From NCBI GenBank assembly GCA_021234155.1, contig JAJEKV010000027.1, positions 124,001 through 188,000 on the forward strand: a stretch of DNA of 64,000 bases, in the 5' to 3' direction. The translations under genes were made by a program, and so were the position numbers. Source of the stretch: Isoetes taiwanensis. Its lineage: Eukaryota > Streptophyta > Lycopodiopsida > Isoetales > Isoetaceae. Shown piece after piece: positions 35,159 to 47,823 of the stretch (position 1 is the first letter of the stretch; each line of letters begins with the position of its first letter). The notes under the pieces are model-generated. The model had not been told where the DNA came from. It made no database searches and saw only the letters and a list, made by a program, of their open reading frames with translations.

Positions 35159-36510
35159 TCATTGTTTAGCTGCTGAAATTTGAACAAGTCGTTGATCTAA
35201 TACATCAACATGGATTTTACAAGCATTAAGCAAGGGAGTCCATGTCACTATATCTATATCATTTCGTTTTGAACCTCGAAGCAAAAGTTCTGCTTCTCTG
35301 ATGCTTCCAACATAGCCCAATAGATCAATCATGGAGGTATAATGGGGAATAGTTGGCACAACTCCCATTTCTTTCACGGCATTAAAATACCATCGAGCTT
35401 CCTCATGTAGACCTGCACGATTGCATGCAATAAGAATCTCGTCTGGTTTCATTCCTTCATGTGGTATGTTCTCAAGGCATTGGACAGCCATGGGACCTTT
35501 TCCATGCTGTGCGTATCCTGCCAACATTGAATTCCATGATACCATATTCAGGTTTGACAAATTATCAAAAATCTCTGTTGCCTCCTCTATGCTCCCACAA
35601 TTGGAATACATATCTACTAGTGTACTTCCAACAATAACATCTGATTGAAGCTGCTTTTTAGTAATCTGTTTGTGAATAAGTCAGCCGTGCTCTATTGTCC
35701 CTATGTTCATACACGCCCTCAAGGAACTGGAGAATGTTCATCAGGCTTAAATCCTTTCTGTTGCATTTTCTCATAACATTGCGGGGCCAAAGTGCTATCT
35801 CCACATTGGACATATCCTGCAATCAATCCATTCCATGTCACAATGCTTTCTTCTATGCCTTTCTGTTGCATCCTGTTAAAGCATTCCATAGCTAGGCCAT
35901 ATTGACCAGACTTAGCATATCTTGAAATAAGTGAATTCCATGTTACCACATTAGGCTCGATGCCTGCTTGCTGCATATTGTTTTCAAGTTCGAGAGCTAC
36001 AACATCTGCTCCTTGCTGCGCATATCCTGATATAATAGCATTCCAGGATATTAAATCTCTACGTGGTAGCTTGTCGAAGACCTTGCATGCGTTGTTTAAG
36101 CTACTACATGTGACATGTGTCCAATTAGCGCGTTCCATACTCAAGGAACTGGAGAATGTTCATCAGGCTTAAATCCTTTCTGTTGCATTTTCTCATAACA
36201 CCAAAGTGCCATCTCCACATTGGACATATCCTGCAATCAATCCATTCCATGTCACAATGCTTTCTTCTATGCCTTTCTGTTGCATCCTGTTAAAGCATTC
36301 CATAGCTAGGCCATATTGACCAGACTTAGCATATCTTGAAATAAGTGAATTCCATGTTACCACATTAGGCTCGATGCCTCCTTGCTGCATATTGTTTTCA
36401 AGTTCGAGAGCTACAACATCTGCTCCTTGCTGCGCATATCCTGATATAATAGCATTCCAGGATATTAAATCTCTACGTGGTAGCTTGTCGAAGACCTTGC
36501 ATGATTGTTT
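35159..36510 (-). pseudogene. PPR gene relic with internal tandem duplication
   Basis: The downstream part (35159-35611) reads MYSNCGSIEEATEIFDNL, NMVSWNSMLAGYAQHGKG and MIDLLGYVGSIREAELLL, the end of a PLS PPR protein with an E-like tail. Upstream, one block of PPR motifs (DLISWNAIISGYAQQGADV, GIEPNVVTWNSLISRYAKSG, ESIVTWNGLIAGYVQCGD) is present twice, at about 35719-36140 and 36141-36510. The two copies are nearly identical apart from short deletions. Frame breaks separate the parts, so this is a pseudogene or a very recent rearrangement of a working gene. Confidence 0.8.
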
Positions 36511-36678
36511 GATCCTCTCATCTGTATTTTATTTTATTCAATCTGTAGATTCCAATTATAGCCGCTGCAGAAGCCTTAGTATTTATCACTCAATTCTCTC
36601 TCAACATGCAGCTCAGTCTATTCCAAGAATTTAAGCATTGTGTTCTCTCTAGGAAAGCCTTAGATTTGTCTACTCGAC

Positions 36679-36936
36679 ATGGCTATAGCTGAAATTGAGG
36701 CAATTGAGATGTCTCCAAATATTGTGCTTCACGAGGTGAGGTCTTACATATTCATATCTTTGAGAAGTGTTTTCTAGACATCAAATTCTTCTATGGAAAA
36801 GCAGGCAGTGGAGTTGGCTAAAAGCTTTTGTGATGCTGTGGCTCCACGTGTCATTAATGGGTGTCTTGGAAGCTATCTTCACAATCATGACGTGGATAAG
36901 AATGCTTCTGAAATAACCCGGTGTAGTCAACAATGA
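36679..36936 (+). pseudogene. NusB-like (plastid antitermination factor) 3' fragment, two exons
   Basis: Exon 36679-36735 gives AIAEIEAIEMSPNIVLHE. A 69-bp GT-AG intron (36736-36804) joins in phase to AVELAKSFCDAVAPRVINGC, then LGSYLHNHD and a stop at 36934-36936. This matches the C-terminal helices of NusB-fold antitermination proteins, with the EAVELAK and APR.INGCL pattern of the plastid-type homologues. An in-frame TAG lies just upstream of the first exon reading, and I found no preceding exons, because PPR relic sequence lies there. It is therefore probably a fragment moved by rearrangement. Confidence 0.5.
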
Positions 36937-39900
36937 TCCTTAAGTGCATCTACGCTTAATGGTGTTTGTTCTAATGATTATTTGGAGTCAGCATGAAGTT
37001 GCCTATATATATCTCTCGGCTCATGTTGTCCTAATGATGCGGCACCTGATTGTATATATACATTGTTGAAAAGGTACAGGTTGATGGGCCCCTTTTTGCT
37101 TGTGCGAGGACAAAGCGTTAGAAAACCCCGATTTGTGACTCGGCTTGAGTAATTTGGGAGATTGGCATTGTAAGCCACTTGGCCTTTTATTGTTGGTTTT
37201 TGCTCATCAAATTTTACCAGCCCAAGGATGGGCTATGGATCACCCTATAGAGATCCTATTGTCTGTTTGATGTTTTTGATCAAGCCAGAATCATTGCCAT
37301 CCTTGTCAAAGAGACACCCATGTCTGTGAATGGTACCCTCTTTTAGCATTGGCTACTCTTCAAATAATGTTGATTTTGAACTTACGGCGATCGTCGATAT
37401 GAGCTTTGGCACAAAAGTGTTCCTCCCATCATCCTACTAAAAGGAGCTGCTATGGTGAAATGACTGGAAAGATACTGATTTAGCCTCATGATGCATCTCA
37501 AGGATCCCCGATCCACCAAAGGTAGTTTACTGTGAACCATCATAACAGTGCATTACCAAATGAGTCCATCTGATGCACTAGTCGCTTTATCAATGCTTCC
37601 AGGACAAGATTAATATATCCAATGGAGTCAAACAATGAGCTTCCATGCTGGCCATTGATTATACATGCTTTAAATCAATATGGCTATTGCAAACTTTTTA
37701 CATTGTTGGATCGGAGTTCAATAGGCCAGGTCTCATGCCTGGACATAGTACATTAGCAAATATATTCCATGTTTTTCTCTTTAACTTCCTAGGGTACACT
37801 AGGGACCAATACTGTATTTATCACCTTCTGATTACAGAAATCGGCATGGACACAAGTATTTGACATGACCACTATATGCATCAGAGAAAGAATGATATAG
37901 ATGAATAATCTCAATGAAGCATTGTCTACCTATCTCCACATTGCTACGTGTCTAGAGACACCAAGCAAAGTCATCCAACTGATGATGCTGAAGATTGAAC
38001 TACAAAAGCTTATGCTGCTTGAAGCTTCTTGCATGGTGCAAAAGATCAACAAAGCAACTCATGGTGAGATGCATTTGTTGCTAATTGAAATATTCCAATC
38101 CAACAATCTGTATAAGGAGCTTAATTCCTTTTACTTTCATATCCTCAAAAATATACACAGCCCATGCTGCATTCTCAAGCTGAGCATATCCACAAATTAT
38201 GGCACTCCGGGACACAACATTCTTCTTAAGGAGGCTTTACAGACTTTGCATAACATGACTTTGTCAGGCTTCACGCTGTAAAATGTCGAATTGGGCAAAA
38301 ACTCCAATTTTACATTAGTCTTTGCCCAATTCGGGATTTTTACACGTGCTTCTTATTTTGCTTCCATTGATTTAGTAGGCTAAATTCCATGTATGCTCAC
38401 ATGCAGATGCAAAACAAGCACAAGGTTCTATAAAGTTTTATCAGAAGCTTTCAGACGTATGCCTTTTCCAATTCCACATTTCTGGACATTTGAGAATCTT
38501 CCAAAAATAGTGTTTTGCATGTACTCCTCAGACTAAAACTCCTTTTGCTTGGCTCAGTATTTATTTGCATGTGCTACACCGTTAGATTTTTAGTTTTAGA
38601 AATCAAAGGCCATCGAAATTAGAAAATCCTTGGAAAACACTTAAAGACATGTTGTGGGTCAGAAGCTCCACCACAATCGATGGTAGAGGCTTCAATGTGA
38701 CAATCACAAGGAAGACAATTAGTTCTAGCTGGAGTACACAATGTCATAATCCATAACATTCAAGTTAGTAAATTGGATGAGAGTGACACCATACATAGCT
38801 TTAGATGCTGACCTTCAAGATCAAAAGATGACAGTCACTATTTACAGAAATTGGTTCAAGGATACGATGCAACGTATGCTACATTGCAGGTAAATCCATG
38901 TTTTCCATCCAAAGTGTTGATGTAGACAAATTAGGGCTAACTTTTCTTTATTTTAATTATTTGGGCTTTCAGATGGGGATAGTAACAATCTATGCACCAA
39001 CTGGGGCTACTATGCCATTGGAGCAAGAGTACATGCAATTAGCATCTACAAACACATAAATTACTCCCTGGTTTGAAGGCGCTGGAAATGACTTAGATCA
39101 AATAGCCACAATAGAATCCATTGGAGATTTGCCAAACAATTTGCCAAACATCACCTAACCTTAATTTCTTAAGTTGTGGGCACTGATTTGGTGTTTGTTT
39201 TAGCACAAAGGATTGCTTGGTACTAGTTTAGCAAGGATTCAGGCATCTAACAAAAGCTTAATCCTTGCTATGTTTCTTCAAGGTAAGGTGAAGTCTGCAT
39301 GCATATGTTTATTTAACTTTTATTAGAACAAATTTAGTGTCTAGAAGACTTAAGTTGAAGTTTACATCACAAATCTCGAATTACATCACGTGGAACCACC
39401 TCACCTATATAGAGAAAGCTCTATGAACTAGAAGCTCAGTAATTCCAAAAGTATCCGAATGAACTTCGTTCCTCTTGCATTGATATGAATTTGTATTTGC
39501 TATATGAACATCTCCCTTTCTGGTTAATTTTAAGATTTCCAAAGAAAGAATTATGCACCTTTAACAGCTGAGTTCCTTTCTTTTCGATTCTGAGATGGCA
39601 TGAGTCTACACCATTCGATCCCCAATTTTATAAATCGAAGGATCAGCAAAATTAGAAAATAGCCAATAAAATACAATGGAGATGGGAGGAGGCGCAACAC
39701 GAGGTCTTTCATAGCTTTCAAATTAGCGAAGATCATGAGCCGCAGACGTCGACAAACTATAAGCAAAAAACTTCAACATCAACCTCTTAGAAAAAACCAA
39801 ATGCAAGAAAATAGCAAATGAAATTGAAAAACATTATATAAACCACCACCAGAGGGGGGCAACAACCTCATACTTTGCATGTAAAAAAAACTAGAAAATA

Positions 39901-42390
39901 CTGGTACCTTAAATGCAGGGGCATCATCTAAAATATTCAAACAACATGTGCTATTTGTACTTTGAAATGGTTCATCGTGATTTCATGAACAATAAAATTC
40001 AATTTAATTTTTATCACTTTGCCCTAACCAGGCTTTGAAATGATTTGAAAAAGACGTAAATGACATTTCAATTATTTTTTGGTATCCAATTTAATTCAAT
40101 TTATAATATTTTATGCCTTCATTTTCTATAGCCTCTGGCGTGCCTTTTTGCTAGTTTATTTTTATTTTTACGGCATAACTTCCATGATAGCACTAAATGG
40201 ATGTTTCTCATAATAGTGGTGCTTTTCTGTAGTCTTTTATGTTGCATGATTGTTGTTCTTTCCTTGCCATGACATTGTAGCCTCTAAGCTCACACTTATA
40301 GGAGCATTTTTTTCGACATGGATAAATATGTAAACCTTAAAATATGTATAGTATGATACGCCTTGCACACGGTACGCATGGGTGCAGAACTCCAATGTTA
40401 AAGACAGACATGTGACATTCCTTAGTGCATTTGTTATGATGTTAGCTTAAATAAAAAGGCATTCCTTAACATTGCATTTTTTATTCTACTTATGTTCCTT
40501 TACTCCCTCCATTACATAGGTACACTGTCCAAATTTTGTAGTTCGTCTCATTGAATTCCCTCAATTCATTTTTCTTTTACACAAATTTGCGTTCAAGCTT
40601 CTAAAATTACACAAAGGACTTCACATTTCATTTTTTAGATTTGTTTGCACGTCAAACTAGACAACTATATTTTCACCCATGGTTAAAATTGTAAACCTTT
40701 GGGGCATGAAGGAGATTCACTAAATATTAGCATACATACAATAGATTTTACAACTAATCATTTGCTTCCATATGGCGAGCGTAATCCTGTGCATGGCATG
40801 CTAAGGTGGTAGATTACGTTGAATTTAAAGAAGATTCTTCAAGCCAATTTGATAAATTATTTCATTTAACGTTTATAGAAATTATTTTCTCAAGTTCCTC
40901 ACGATAGAATGGAACATGCACCTAGATTTATGATTTGTTTACAATGGTGTGTTGCAAGATGGTGACCTTGAACATGCTAACAATATGGTATTTGGGTCAC
41001 GATTTTTTGCTTTGGGTTAATTTCCTGTTGCCATGTGGCACACGATTCCATTGCAGAATGGTAATTGAGTCTACCATTCCGCATCTCCGGTTTCTAGCTT
41101 GCATGATTGTCGGAGAAGAGAAAGTAAAGGCATGCGAAAACAAAGAAATACTGCTTCAAAAAATAGAGCAAGCTTTATTGGAACTTCAGATCTGGCAACG
41201 TACTGCCATAGCTTCAGACCTGGCTATGGATATGGCTTCAGCCGACCATAGCTTCAGATCTGTGCCGGTCCCGGGACCCCACCGGTCCACGCCGGAATGT
41301 CATTAAAAAAACCTTGAACCTATACATAAGGCCAAAACCTTGAGATCCCTAATGGATCCTAGAAAATGTGCAATTCTGCAATGGTGAATTTGTCTTCACC
41401 CCACTGTGTACTGAAAGCCATTAGCCAATAACCCACTAAATATTTATCGCCCATCCTCATCTACCAATTCAATGTCCTTGAAACCTGTAAATCGAAACAA
41501 ACCATCAGCCACTTAAAATCAAAGCTAAATGCGCATTTTTAAAGCAATTTGTGCATTTTTATAGCCTGATTTGTTGTAGCGGCAAGGAATTTGGGTTTTT
41601 ACCTTCCAAATTAGAATGTTGATATCATATTATGGTCCGATGAAAATTGACAGTGGAGCAATCAAAGCCAAACTTCCATCGAAAATGCTGTTCATAAGGA
41701 ATGTAAAACACAGGAATTTTAGATTTTCAAATCCCAAGAAGGAAAACATAGATGATCTTTAAATTATGTAATACAACTAACTATTCCTTGATTTTTTTTG
41801 CCTATAACAAATGCTGGGCGTATTCCTCTCCCACGGCCAAAACTAGTGTTCTTCCCAAGCTGCCTTTTTTTAATGGCTCCTGCCAATGTGGCAATAGCAC
41901 ATGGTGACCACTAGCAGCAGGCCTCCCAACCCAATCCGATGCTAACATGGCAGCTCTGCTGCTTATTTTGAAGGGGCTCCCGATTTACGGGTGCTCACGT
42001 TTTCCCAATGGTTTAAATAAATCATTGTTTTATTGTCCCGACAAATTTTTACCCACGATGTAAAATATGTTGTTGTTGCTAATAGTATAGCATATGTTGC
42101 TGCCTTTGATGTTATAAATTTTTTTTACCCATGACATAAAATATGTTATCTTCCCAAATATAATAGAATAGAATAGAATTGTTTTTATTGTTTTTATTGT
42201 TTTTTTATTGTTTTTAGGCCTATTTATCAATGCCCTTAGGCATAAATATGCCATCCACTGGCATCCCTAGCCTAAGAAATACTAAGGTGCACCATAAACT
42301 TAGAACTAGAACAACACACTGACACAGATACATGTTGGTACAACATAAATGTAACATAGAATCTCTCCATTATTAGAATACTCAGGAGCT
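36937..42390. other. Mostly non-coding AT-rich DNA
   Basis: Apart from the faint PPR relic near 38.1-38.3 kb, I see no gene. A PPR-like scrap (GDLEHANNMVFGSR) occurs on the plus strand at about 40.96 kb but is too decayed to call. Segments containing AAATTAGAAAATAGCC and GGAGATGGGAGGAGGC (39.63-39.70 kb) resemble 34.79-34.85 kb, which suggests a dispersed repeat. Confidence 0.45.
38080..38285 (-). pseudogene. PPR motif relic
   Basis: The minus-strand reading gives NVVSRSAIICGYAQLENAAW and VYIFEDMKVKGIKL, and just upstream SVKPDKVM, the pattern of one PLS-type PPR unit. Frame breaks surround it. No longer gene can be traced. Confidence 0.45.
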
Positions 42391-42399
42391 GGGCCCTGT

Positions 42400-43250
42400 G
42401 CCTTTCTCCATGGGAGTTGGAGGCTCAGGAGGTCGTCGGTGCCGGAGTAAGGTGACGCCTGGGCTGATGGTGAGGGACGCAACCTCTGGCGGGATGGCGG
42501 TGGCCCAAGGTGCTGCTACGAGCAATTTCATGCTCATCCAGGCCGCTATATCCTGGCCCAAAGCAGTAATGGCAAGGTCTCAACGTACTAGCACAAGTGT
42601 AGATGTGCGGTAATTTATCTTCTTATGACCTGCCAAAGTTGATAAGGCACGAAGTGCCCACCATAATGCCTCGGCCTCAGGAGCAAGATCCCATGCAATA
42701 AAGAGGACCTGCCCTTCCGTAAATGCTGATAAGAAGAAGAGCGAGATATGGTTACCGAGGGCCTTTGCTTCTTCCGAAGTGGAGGTCTCTACTTCATTGT
42801 CAATGTCCACAGACATTTCTTCTTCTTTGGCTTCCCGTTTCTCTTCCTAGGCATGATCCTTATTTTTCCCCTTCCTCATCGGGTTTTATAGTGACTTCGA
42901 CATCATTGATATTGGAGACGTGAGGTCCCATCGCGGCAAAAGCTTTCGCAAGAGGTTCTGATGGGGCGCCCTACAGTATCAAGTGTCGCAGCCTTAAAAG
43001 GGTATCCAGGGCTCAATATCCTCAGGCTGGAAACTTAACAATCGTTGAACCTATGGCGGGAGCTCAGTTGGAGAGAAATCAAGGAAGTCACCCATGCAAT
43101 ATTCAACAAGCTCGTAGAGGACCTCAGTCTTCTGTTTGTGCTTGAGGTTAGTGGCACGAGCAGAAGATACTCCTGCATGTTGACATAGACTATGGGTATG
43201 GTATCCAGGCCAATAAGCTTGGATCCCTACCTCCTGGATATTGGCATCTC
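42400..43250 (-). pseudogene. Unrecognised coding-like relic
   Basis: The minus-strand frames read in series KTEVLYELVEYCMGDFLDF, VQRLLSFQPEDIEPWIPF and FAAMGPHVSNINDVEVTIKP. They continue with an acidic stretch (42580-42816, DIDNEVETSTSEEAKALGN) and DIAAWMSMKLLVAAPWATAI. Composition and continuity look protein-coding, but frameshifts and stops occur and I recognise no family. An accessory ORF of a retrotransposon is one possibility. Confidence 0.3.
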
Positions 43251-43399
43251 TCAGCTATGGCGAAAGCAGCTCAATCTGATGGCTATGGCGACTGGAGGAG
43301 GTAGGAAAAGACACAAGAAAAAGGTCGGAAGGAAAAGTTACCCTTAAAAAATATAAATCCCTATTACTAAAAAAAAAGGGAGAGTATGAGCATGTATAT

Positions 43400-43756
43400 T
43401 CAACTGGTTGAAGAGGTGTAAGCTGTCACTTTAATGACAAAAACAAAGGGAATAGTGATCAAATTTATTTCCTCATCTCTATATCTTTTTCTCATTCGAA
43501 AATCTAAAATGATATTCAAATCTTGCACTTGAGAAATGACATAACTATCAACACTAGTACCACCCGCCTGCCTATCTTGTTTGCATGAAATTCCTCTAAA
43601 GTGTGGCCATTGCTCTAATCCATTACAAATTACCATCTCAAAAGTTTCGCACAATTGCATGAGCTCCCTTTCAAATGTTGAGACAATCCTCAAATATAAG
43701 TTGAGTAGCTTGCATTGCAGCAGTGCGAGTATAAAAATCACCAAGAACGACAGCAT
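43400..43756 (-). pseudogene. Endonuclease-like relic (LINE-type EN suspected)
   Basis: The minus-strand frame contains LMQLCETFEMVICNGLEQWP, then a G(I/F)(S/T)CK-like block and SVDSYVISQVQDLN. This is the spacing seen around the late motifs of endonuclease/exonuclease/phosphatase domains in LINEs (a CNG block, then VDYVI). It is short and isolated, so the assignment is tentative. Confidence 0.35.
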
Positions 43757-43814
43757 GCCCTATGTTTGAATTCAGCAATGTCATATGACCTTTGACTAGT
43801 GAATGTAACATTAT

Positions 43815-44383
43815 TAGGCTCGAGGCCTATTTTGAAGCATCTGTTCTAGGAATTTCTGAGCTTCATCTAATCTTCTTTTTGTGCTAAGCCCATTGATAAG
43901 AATATTATAAGTGACCATATTGGGTGAACATTGAAAGTCCTCCATCTGATTGAAAAGGTACAATGCTTTACCTATCATATTTTCTTCACAAAATGCATCC
44001 AGAAGGAGATTGCAAGAGCGAAAGATCCTGTGTCAACTTATTGGTCAAGAAGAATGCATGCCTCATTACTTCGCGATTTCTATAAAAATACCCAATTGAA
44101 ATTGCATATGTCAATAGTAACAGATCTACCCCACATTTACTATTCTCTTGAAAACGTTTAATGTGCCCTTCTGTCCGCCAGACCTACAAAGGCAGCTGAT
44201 AAGAGTGTCCATTGTGAAAGGAGTGACGTAGGACTTACGATCAGCCGCTATGTCATATAGCCTATGCTTCATGTGCCATTTCAGCTTTATTGGAGCATCG
44301 ATGGATGTCTTCGCTAGTAGTAACATAGTGCTAACCAAATCAAGTTTCTTCAAGTATAAAGAAGATAATTTGGCATGCATCAC
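43815..44383 (-). pseudogene. P-class PPR gene relic
   Basis: Minus-strand pieces read FTMDTLISCLCRSGGQKGTL (about 44.18 kb), CNLLLDAFCEENMIGKALYL (about 43.98 kb) and NMVTYNILINGLSTKRRLDE (about 43.88 kb). These are 35-residue P-class PPR units (TYNILINGL pattern), unlike the PLS-type relics elsewhere in the window. Stops and frame changes separate the units, and the remainder of the gene is not visible. Confidence 0.6.
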
Positions 44384-44715
44384 AGTATCGACAATTGCAC
44401 TAAGACGTTAGAGGCATTATTGAGCATAGGTCAGAGTCTCTTTAAGTATGGGTTAACTTGCATGCTACTTAAATTCACAAAACAGAAATGGACATGCCTT
44501 TGGATGCTAATGCTGCTACAAATTCTCAAGGAAATAGAGTATGCAAGTAAACTACTATTCTGAATAAGAAAGCTTGTAATCTGACAAGACTATAGTGGCG
44601 AGAGGACCGAATTGTGGCCGGTTTGGATTGTGTCCAGTTTTCTTTACTTCATTTAGTTAAGAACATTCAAATCATCAATATATCTTTAAATTGGTTGAGA
44701 TATTTAATATTTATA

Positions 44716-45746
44716 TCATATTTGATTCACATAGATGTAAACACCAATGAGTGCTAGGACTCCAATAGCAACTCCAATGGGAAGTGCAGAACTGCAAAGA
44801 AAAACAACAAGTCAATGATCATTGGAGTGTTGAAAACTTTCTTTAGTATTTTTCTCTGGACTGGCAATGAGTTTTTCTTTGCAGTGGCAATGAACATATT
44901 TTGGAAATAGTTATCGTACCCTATGGCCGAATCGACTTGCTTAAGCTTTTCTTTGCGAGCTTTTCTTACTTTAAGATCATTAGCATCCTTTGCAACCACA
45001 TCCTGATAAGGTCTGAACCGTTTCTTAGAGGCACTACAGACTGCCATCAGCCATGTTTCCCTGTCAACATTGTCCTTCAAGCAAGGAATATACAAGACCA
45101 TGCAATCCCTATAAGGACTGCAAAATAATTTAAGCAAGTGCATATCTTCTTATTGCAACTCTTTTACCTGGACAAGAGTAATCATCTGGGAGCTGCTCAA
45201 ATGGCTTTCGATCATTGTATATGTACCTATTCAGAATCCAAACGTAAATTATCCCTAACCCCACATTTGAAACACAGAATTCCAAACCCAGATTATCACT
45301 AAACCTATATGTTCCAGAACTACAATACAGGGCACCATTAAAACTCCGATTAAAGAATGCTCAATCTAGCAAAAATAGATAAAATCAAATAAAATAGAAC
45401 TGAACTTGATGAACATGAACATTTTCTGTTTGTAATTTAGGTCTATTTTGCTTAACCCTGTTTGACTGCATCAATGTTATGAAAAAATGATAAGAAACGA
45501 GATGTGAATTTACCCGCAATCTCTGCAGATATAAGCGTTTTTGGAAGCTACTCTCATGGTAATGCGAGAAGCTGTTGCTGTGAGCGCATCAGGAAGAAGA
45601 ATGGCGCCTCCATTGTAAAAGGAGCTCCTTAGAGCCAACTGGCGTGTCGGAGTTGGGAGCAAGCCTCCTACATTGCGATGGAAAACCAGATTTTCGGTAG
45701 CAGATCGAACAGGCGAAGGAATTCCCATACAGAGATCCGTCGCCAT
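44716..45746 (-). CDS. Plastid rubredoxin-like protein, four exons
   Basis: Small iron-binding electron carrier of plastid membranes. Exons on the minus strand are 45514-45746, 45168-45226, 44920-45040 and 44716-44791. All introns are GT-AG and all phases join, giving 162 residues. The first about 60 residues are Ser/Arg-rich and look like a transit peptide. The rubredoxin fold follows with two CX2C knuckles, AYICRDCGYIYND and DDYSCPVCSASKKRF, then a basic linker RKARKEKL and one C-terminal membrane helix ALPIGVAIGVLALIGVYIYV. This domain order is that of the plant plastid rubredoxin family with a C-terminal anchor. No disabling change was seen. It is the clearest intact host gene in the window. 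Confidence 0.9.
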
Positions 45747-45749
45747 AGC

Positions 45750-46508
45750 CTGCTTCTCCTTAGCACCTCTCTTTTTAGTGGATAACTAAAATGTGAACAG
45801 AAATCAAATAATTATTTTTTTGTGGCAGAAAAACATTTCAATCCATTTTTCGAGCTTAAAGACCTGACTTTTTCGATTTAAAATGGGAATATCGAGTATT
45901 CAAATGTAATAAATGTAATAATTAGTTGGCTGCCATATATTGGATAAAATCTGGACGGTTTAGATTGGCCGCAAATTCCCTCGGAATCATGCAAACCACT
46001 CTCGACGGGGCTTTTTGAGAAAAACGAATACGGAATATTCTTAGATATCCTTCCGTGCTTACTCGCTCGTAAAGGTGGTAACCACCATGCCTGAGAGAGG
46101 CCATCCCCTCCATATGCCATTTTCATATAAGAGAGGTGATTTGTCATAAGAGAGAGGGGGGTCAAGGAGATTTATGAGTGATTGAAGAGACAATCTATGC
46201 TCTTTGATGGAACACTAAAAAATGATGTCTTTCCCTCTCTTGCTCGATCAAAAAGGGCCAAACTATCCGACGAATCATGCATGTGGCCGTCTCCTTTGTG
46301 TCAAGATTCTTGCACAGAATCTTCTCCACATATATCACAACCAGCCTTGTTGATCTTAGAGGATGGAATTATTAACAACCCTAATCAAAGATAATCAAAT
46401 ATTATCTCTGCCTCCAGAATTATCATGTTAAGTAGAATTCTATTGTGCATGTCCAAGGTGTTTTTAGAAGATGAATCTCGATCAACTGGGAAGAATATTT
46501 ATGAGAGA
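45750..46508. other. Upstream region of the rubredoxin gene; small unassigned ORF
   Basis: Probably the promoter and 5' leader of the rubredoxin gene. An open frame on the plus strand, with ATG at 46197 and end at 46394, reads MLFDGTLKNDVFPSLARSKR and is Ser-rich afterwards. I do not recognise it. It could be the first exon of a divergent gene later disrupted by the LINE whose poly-A end starts at 46509. Confidence 0.3.
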
Positions 46509-47228
46509 TTTTTTTTTTTTTTTTTTTTTATTGAAGGCTGATATGTATATTTATGTATAAATAAGATTACAAAAATGACTTTTTACATGCAAGTATAACC
46601 CATTCATAGAAGGATAAGTATAAAAAGGAGTTGTTTTCACCATTCAGATACTGGCTAAGTAGCATAGCATGAAGATCAGCGAGTGAGTTCCATATACAGG
46701 GGGGGTCACCAGCAATGGACCACTTAAGGCGCTAATCCATATATCAGGCTACTGGATTAACCAATCTGCCTAATTTTTATCACAAATTGATCCTTTACTC
46801 CTGCCTTGAAAGTTAAACCAAAAAACAATAAAAAAAAAATGCTGGCTTTGGTCCCTAATTGCATGCTAAAATGACCTGGGTTTTGCACCTCAATTGTCCA
46901 CCCTGATCCTTACATGTCCGCCATAATTGTCCGCCACCCTGAGTCATGAATGGACTACAGAAATACAGACAACGGACCAGAGACTCACCTCAATGGATAT
47001 GGTTGTGTTGGTAAATTGACCACCTCTGTTACACCATTAGATAATAATTGCACCAGCAGTGCTTGCTCTACCATGGCATTGGATCTCCCCTGCACTCAAA
47101 TTGACATGTTTTCTACTAAAATATCTTCTCAATTCCTGTTGGGGGATGGAAGGCAATGATCCTTCTTAACCTTTATAGGCTAACACCCATGCATCCCCTC
47201 GGTAACACCCCAACAAATACATCAGTCT

Positions 47229-47284
47229 ATGAGTTTGGAATGTTAGACAACAGCATTTGTTGCTGTCTAACATTCCGAACTCAT
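47229..47284. repeat. Long hairpin in the 3' region of the pogo-like element
   Basis: ATGAGTT-x-GGAATGTTAGACA pairs with TGTCTAACATTCC-x-AACTCAT across a 14-nt loop. About 20 bp of stem has a single unpaired position. It may be a solo foldback insertion or a functional subterminal structure. Confidence 0.7.
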
Positions 47285-47823
47285 AAAAAAAAAATTAGCT
47301 CTGCATAAATTAAAGTGCTCTTACCTAAACCAGCTAAGCAACACCCAAGTATTCCACAATCTAAAATTCTGAATACAACAAAAACATAAACTTGTAATTG
47401 TACAATGCCATTGATATAAATAAGAAAAATGGAAGTTGTTTGATACCTTATGTTGGATGTTTAATGAGCCCATGATTAGCCAAGAATGGTCATATGATTT
47501 TAAATATTTTGTGCTACAACTAAGCCTATAAAATAGATACATTAAATCAAATTACAAAATTGTGCAACAAACAGCAAGCAACAAAATGTTGCAGCAAATT
47601 GCAAATACAAAAACCTTTATAAGGCATTCAATGACTTCGTCTTTTGCTTGGCAATTTCTAAACCAGAGCTTGTATCAGATTCATTGCCACCTCCTTGGTA
47701 TTCATGATAGACTGGTCCATCATCATCATCACCAGCTCTTCCATGAAAGCCATCGGGTAGAGAGTAGTAACCCTCTGGATCAGCCTGCCAATCACTTAAT
47801 GTTTTTGCTCTAATTTGCTTCTG

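Noticed and set aside
40935-41306. 123-codon plus-strand frame
   Set aside because: Only a PPR-like scrap in another frame is recognisable; the frame itself shows no family features.
46509-46530. T tract as a transcription terminator
   Set aside because: In a plant nuclear context, beside LINE-like sequence, it is better read as the poly-A end of the LINE.
46697-46722. Shared 24-bp sequence with 50745-50768 as a LINE-to-LINE repeat
   Set aside because: The two copies are inverted, TA-flanked and bracket a pogo transposase, so they are that element's terminal repeats.
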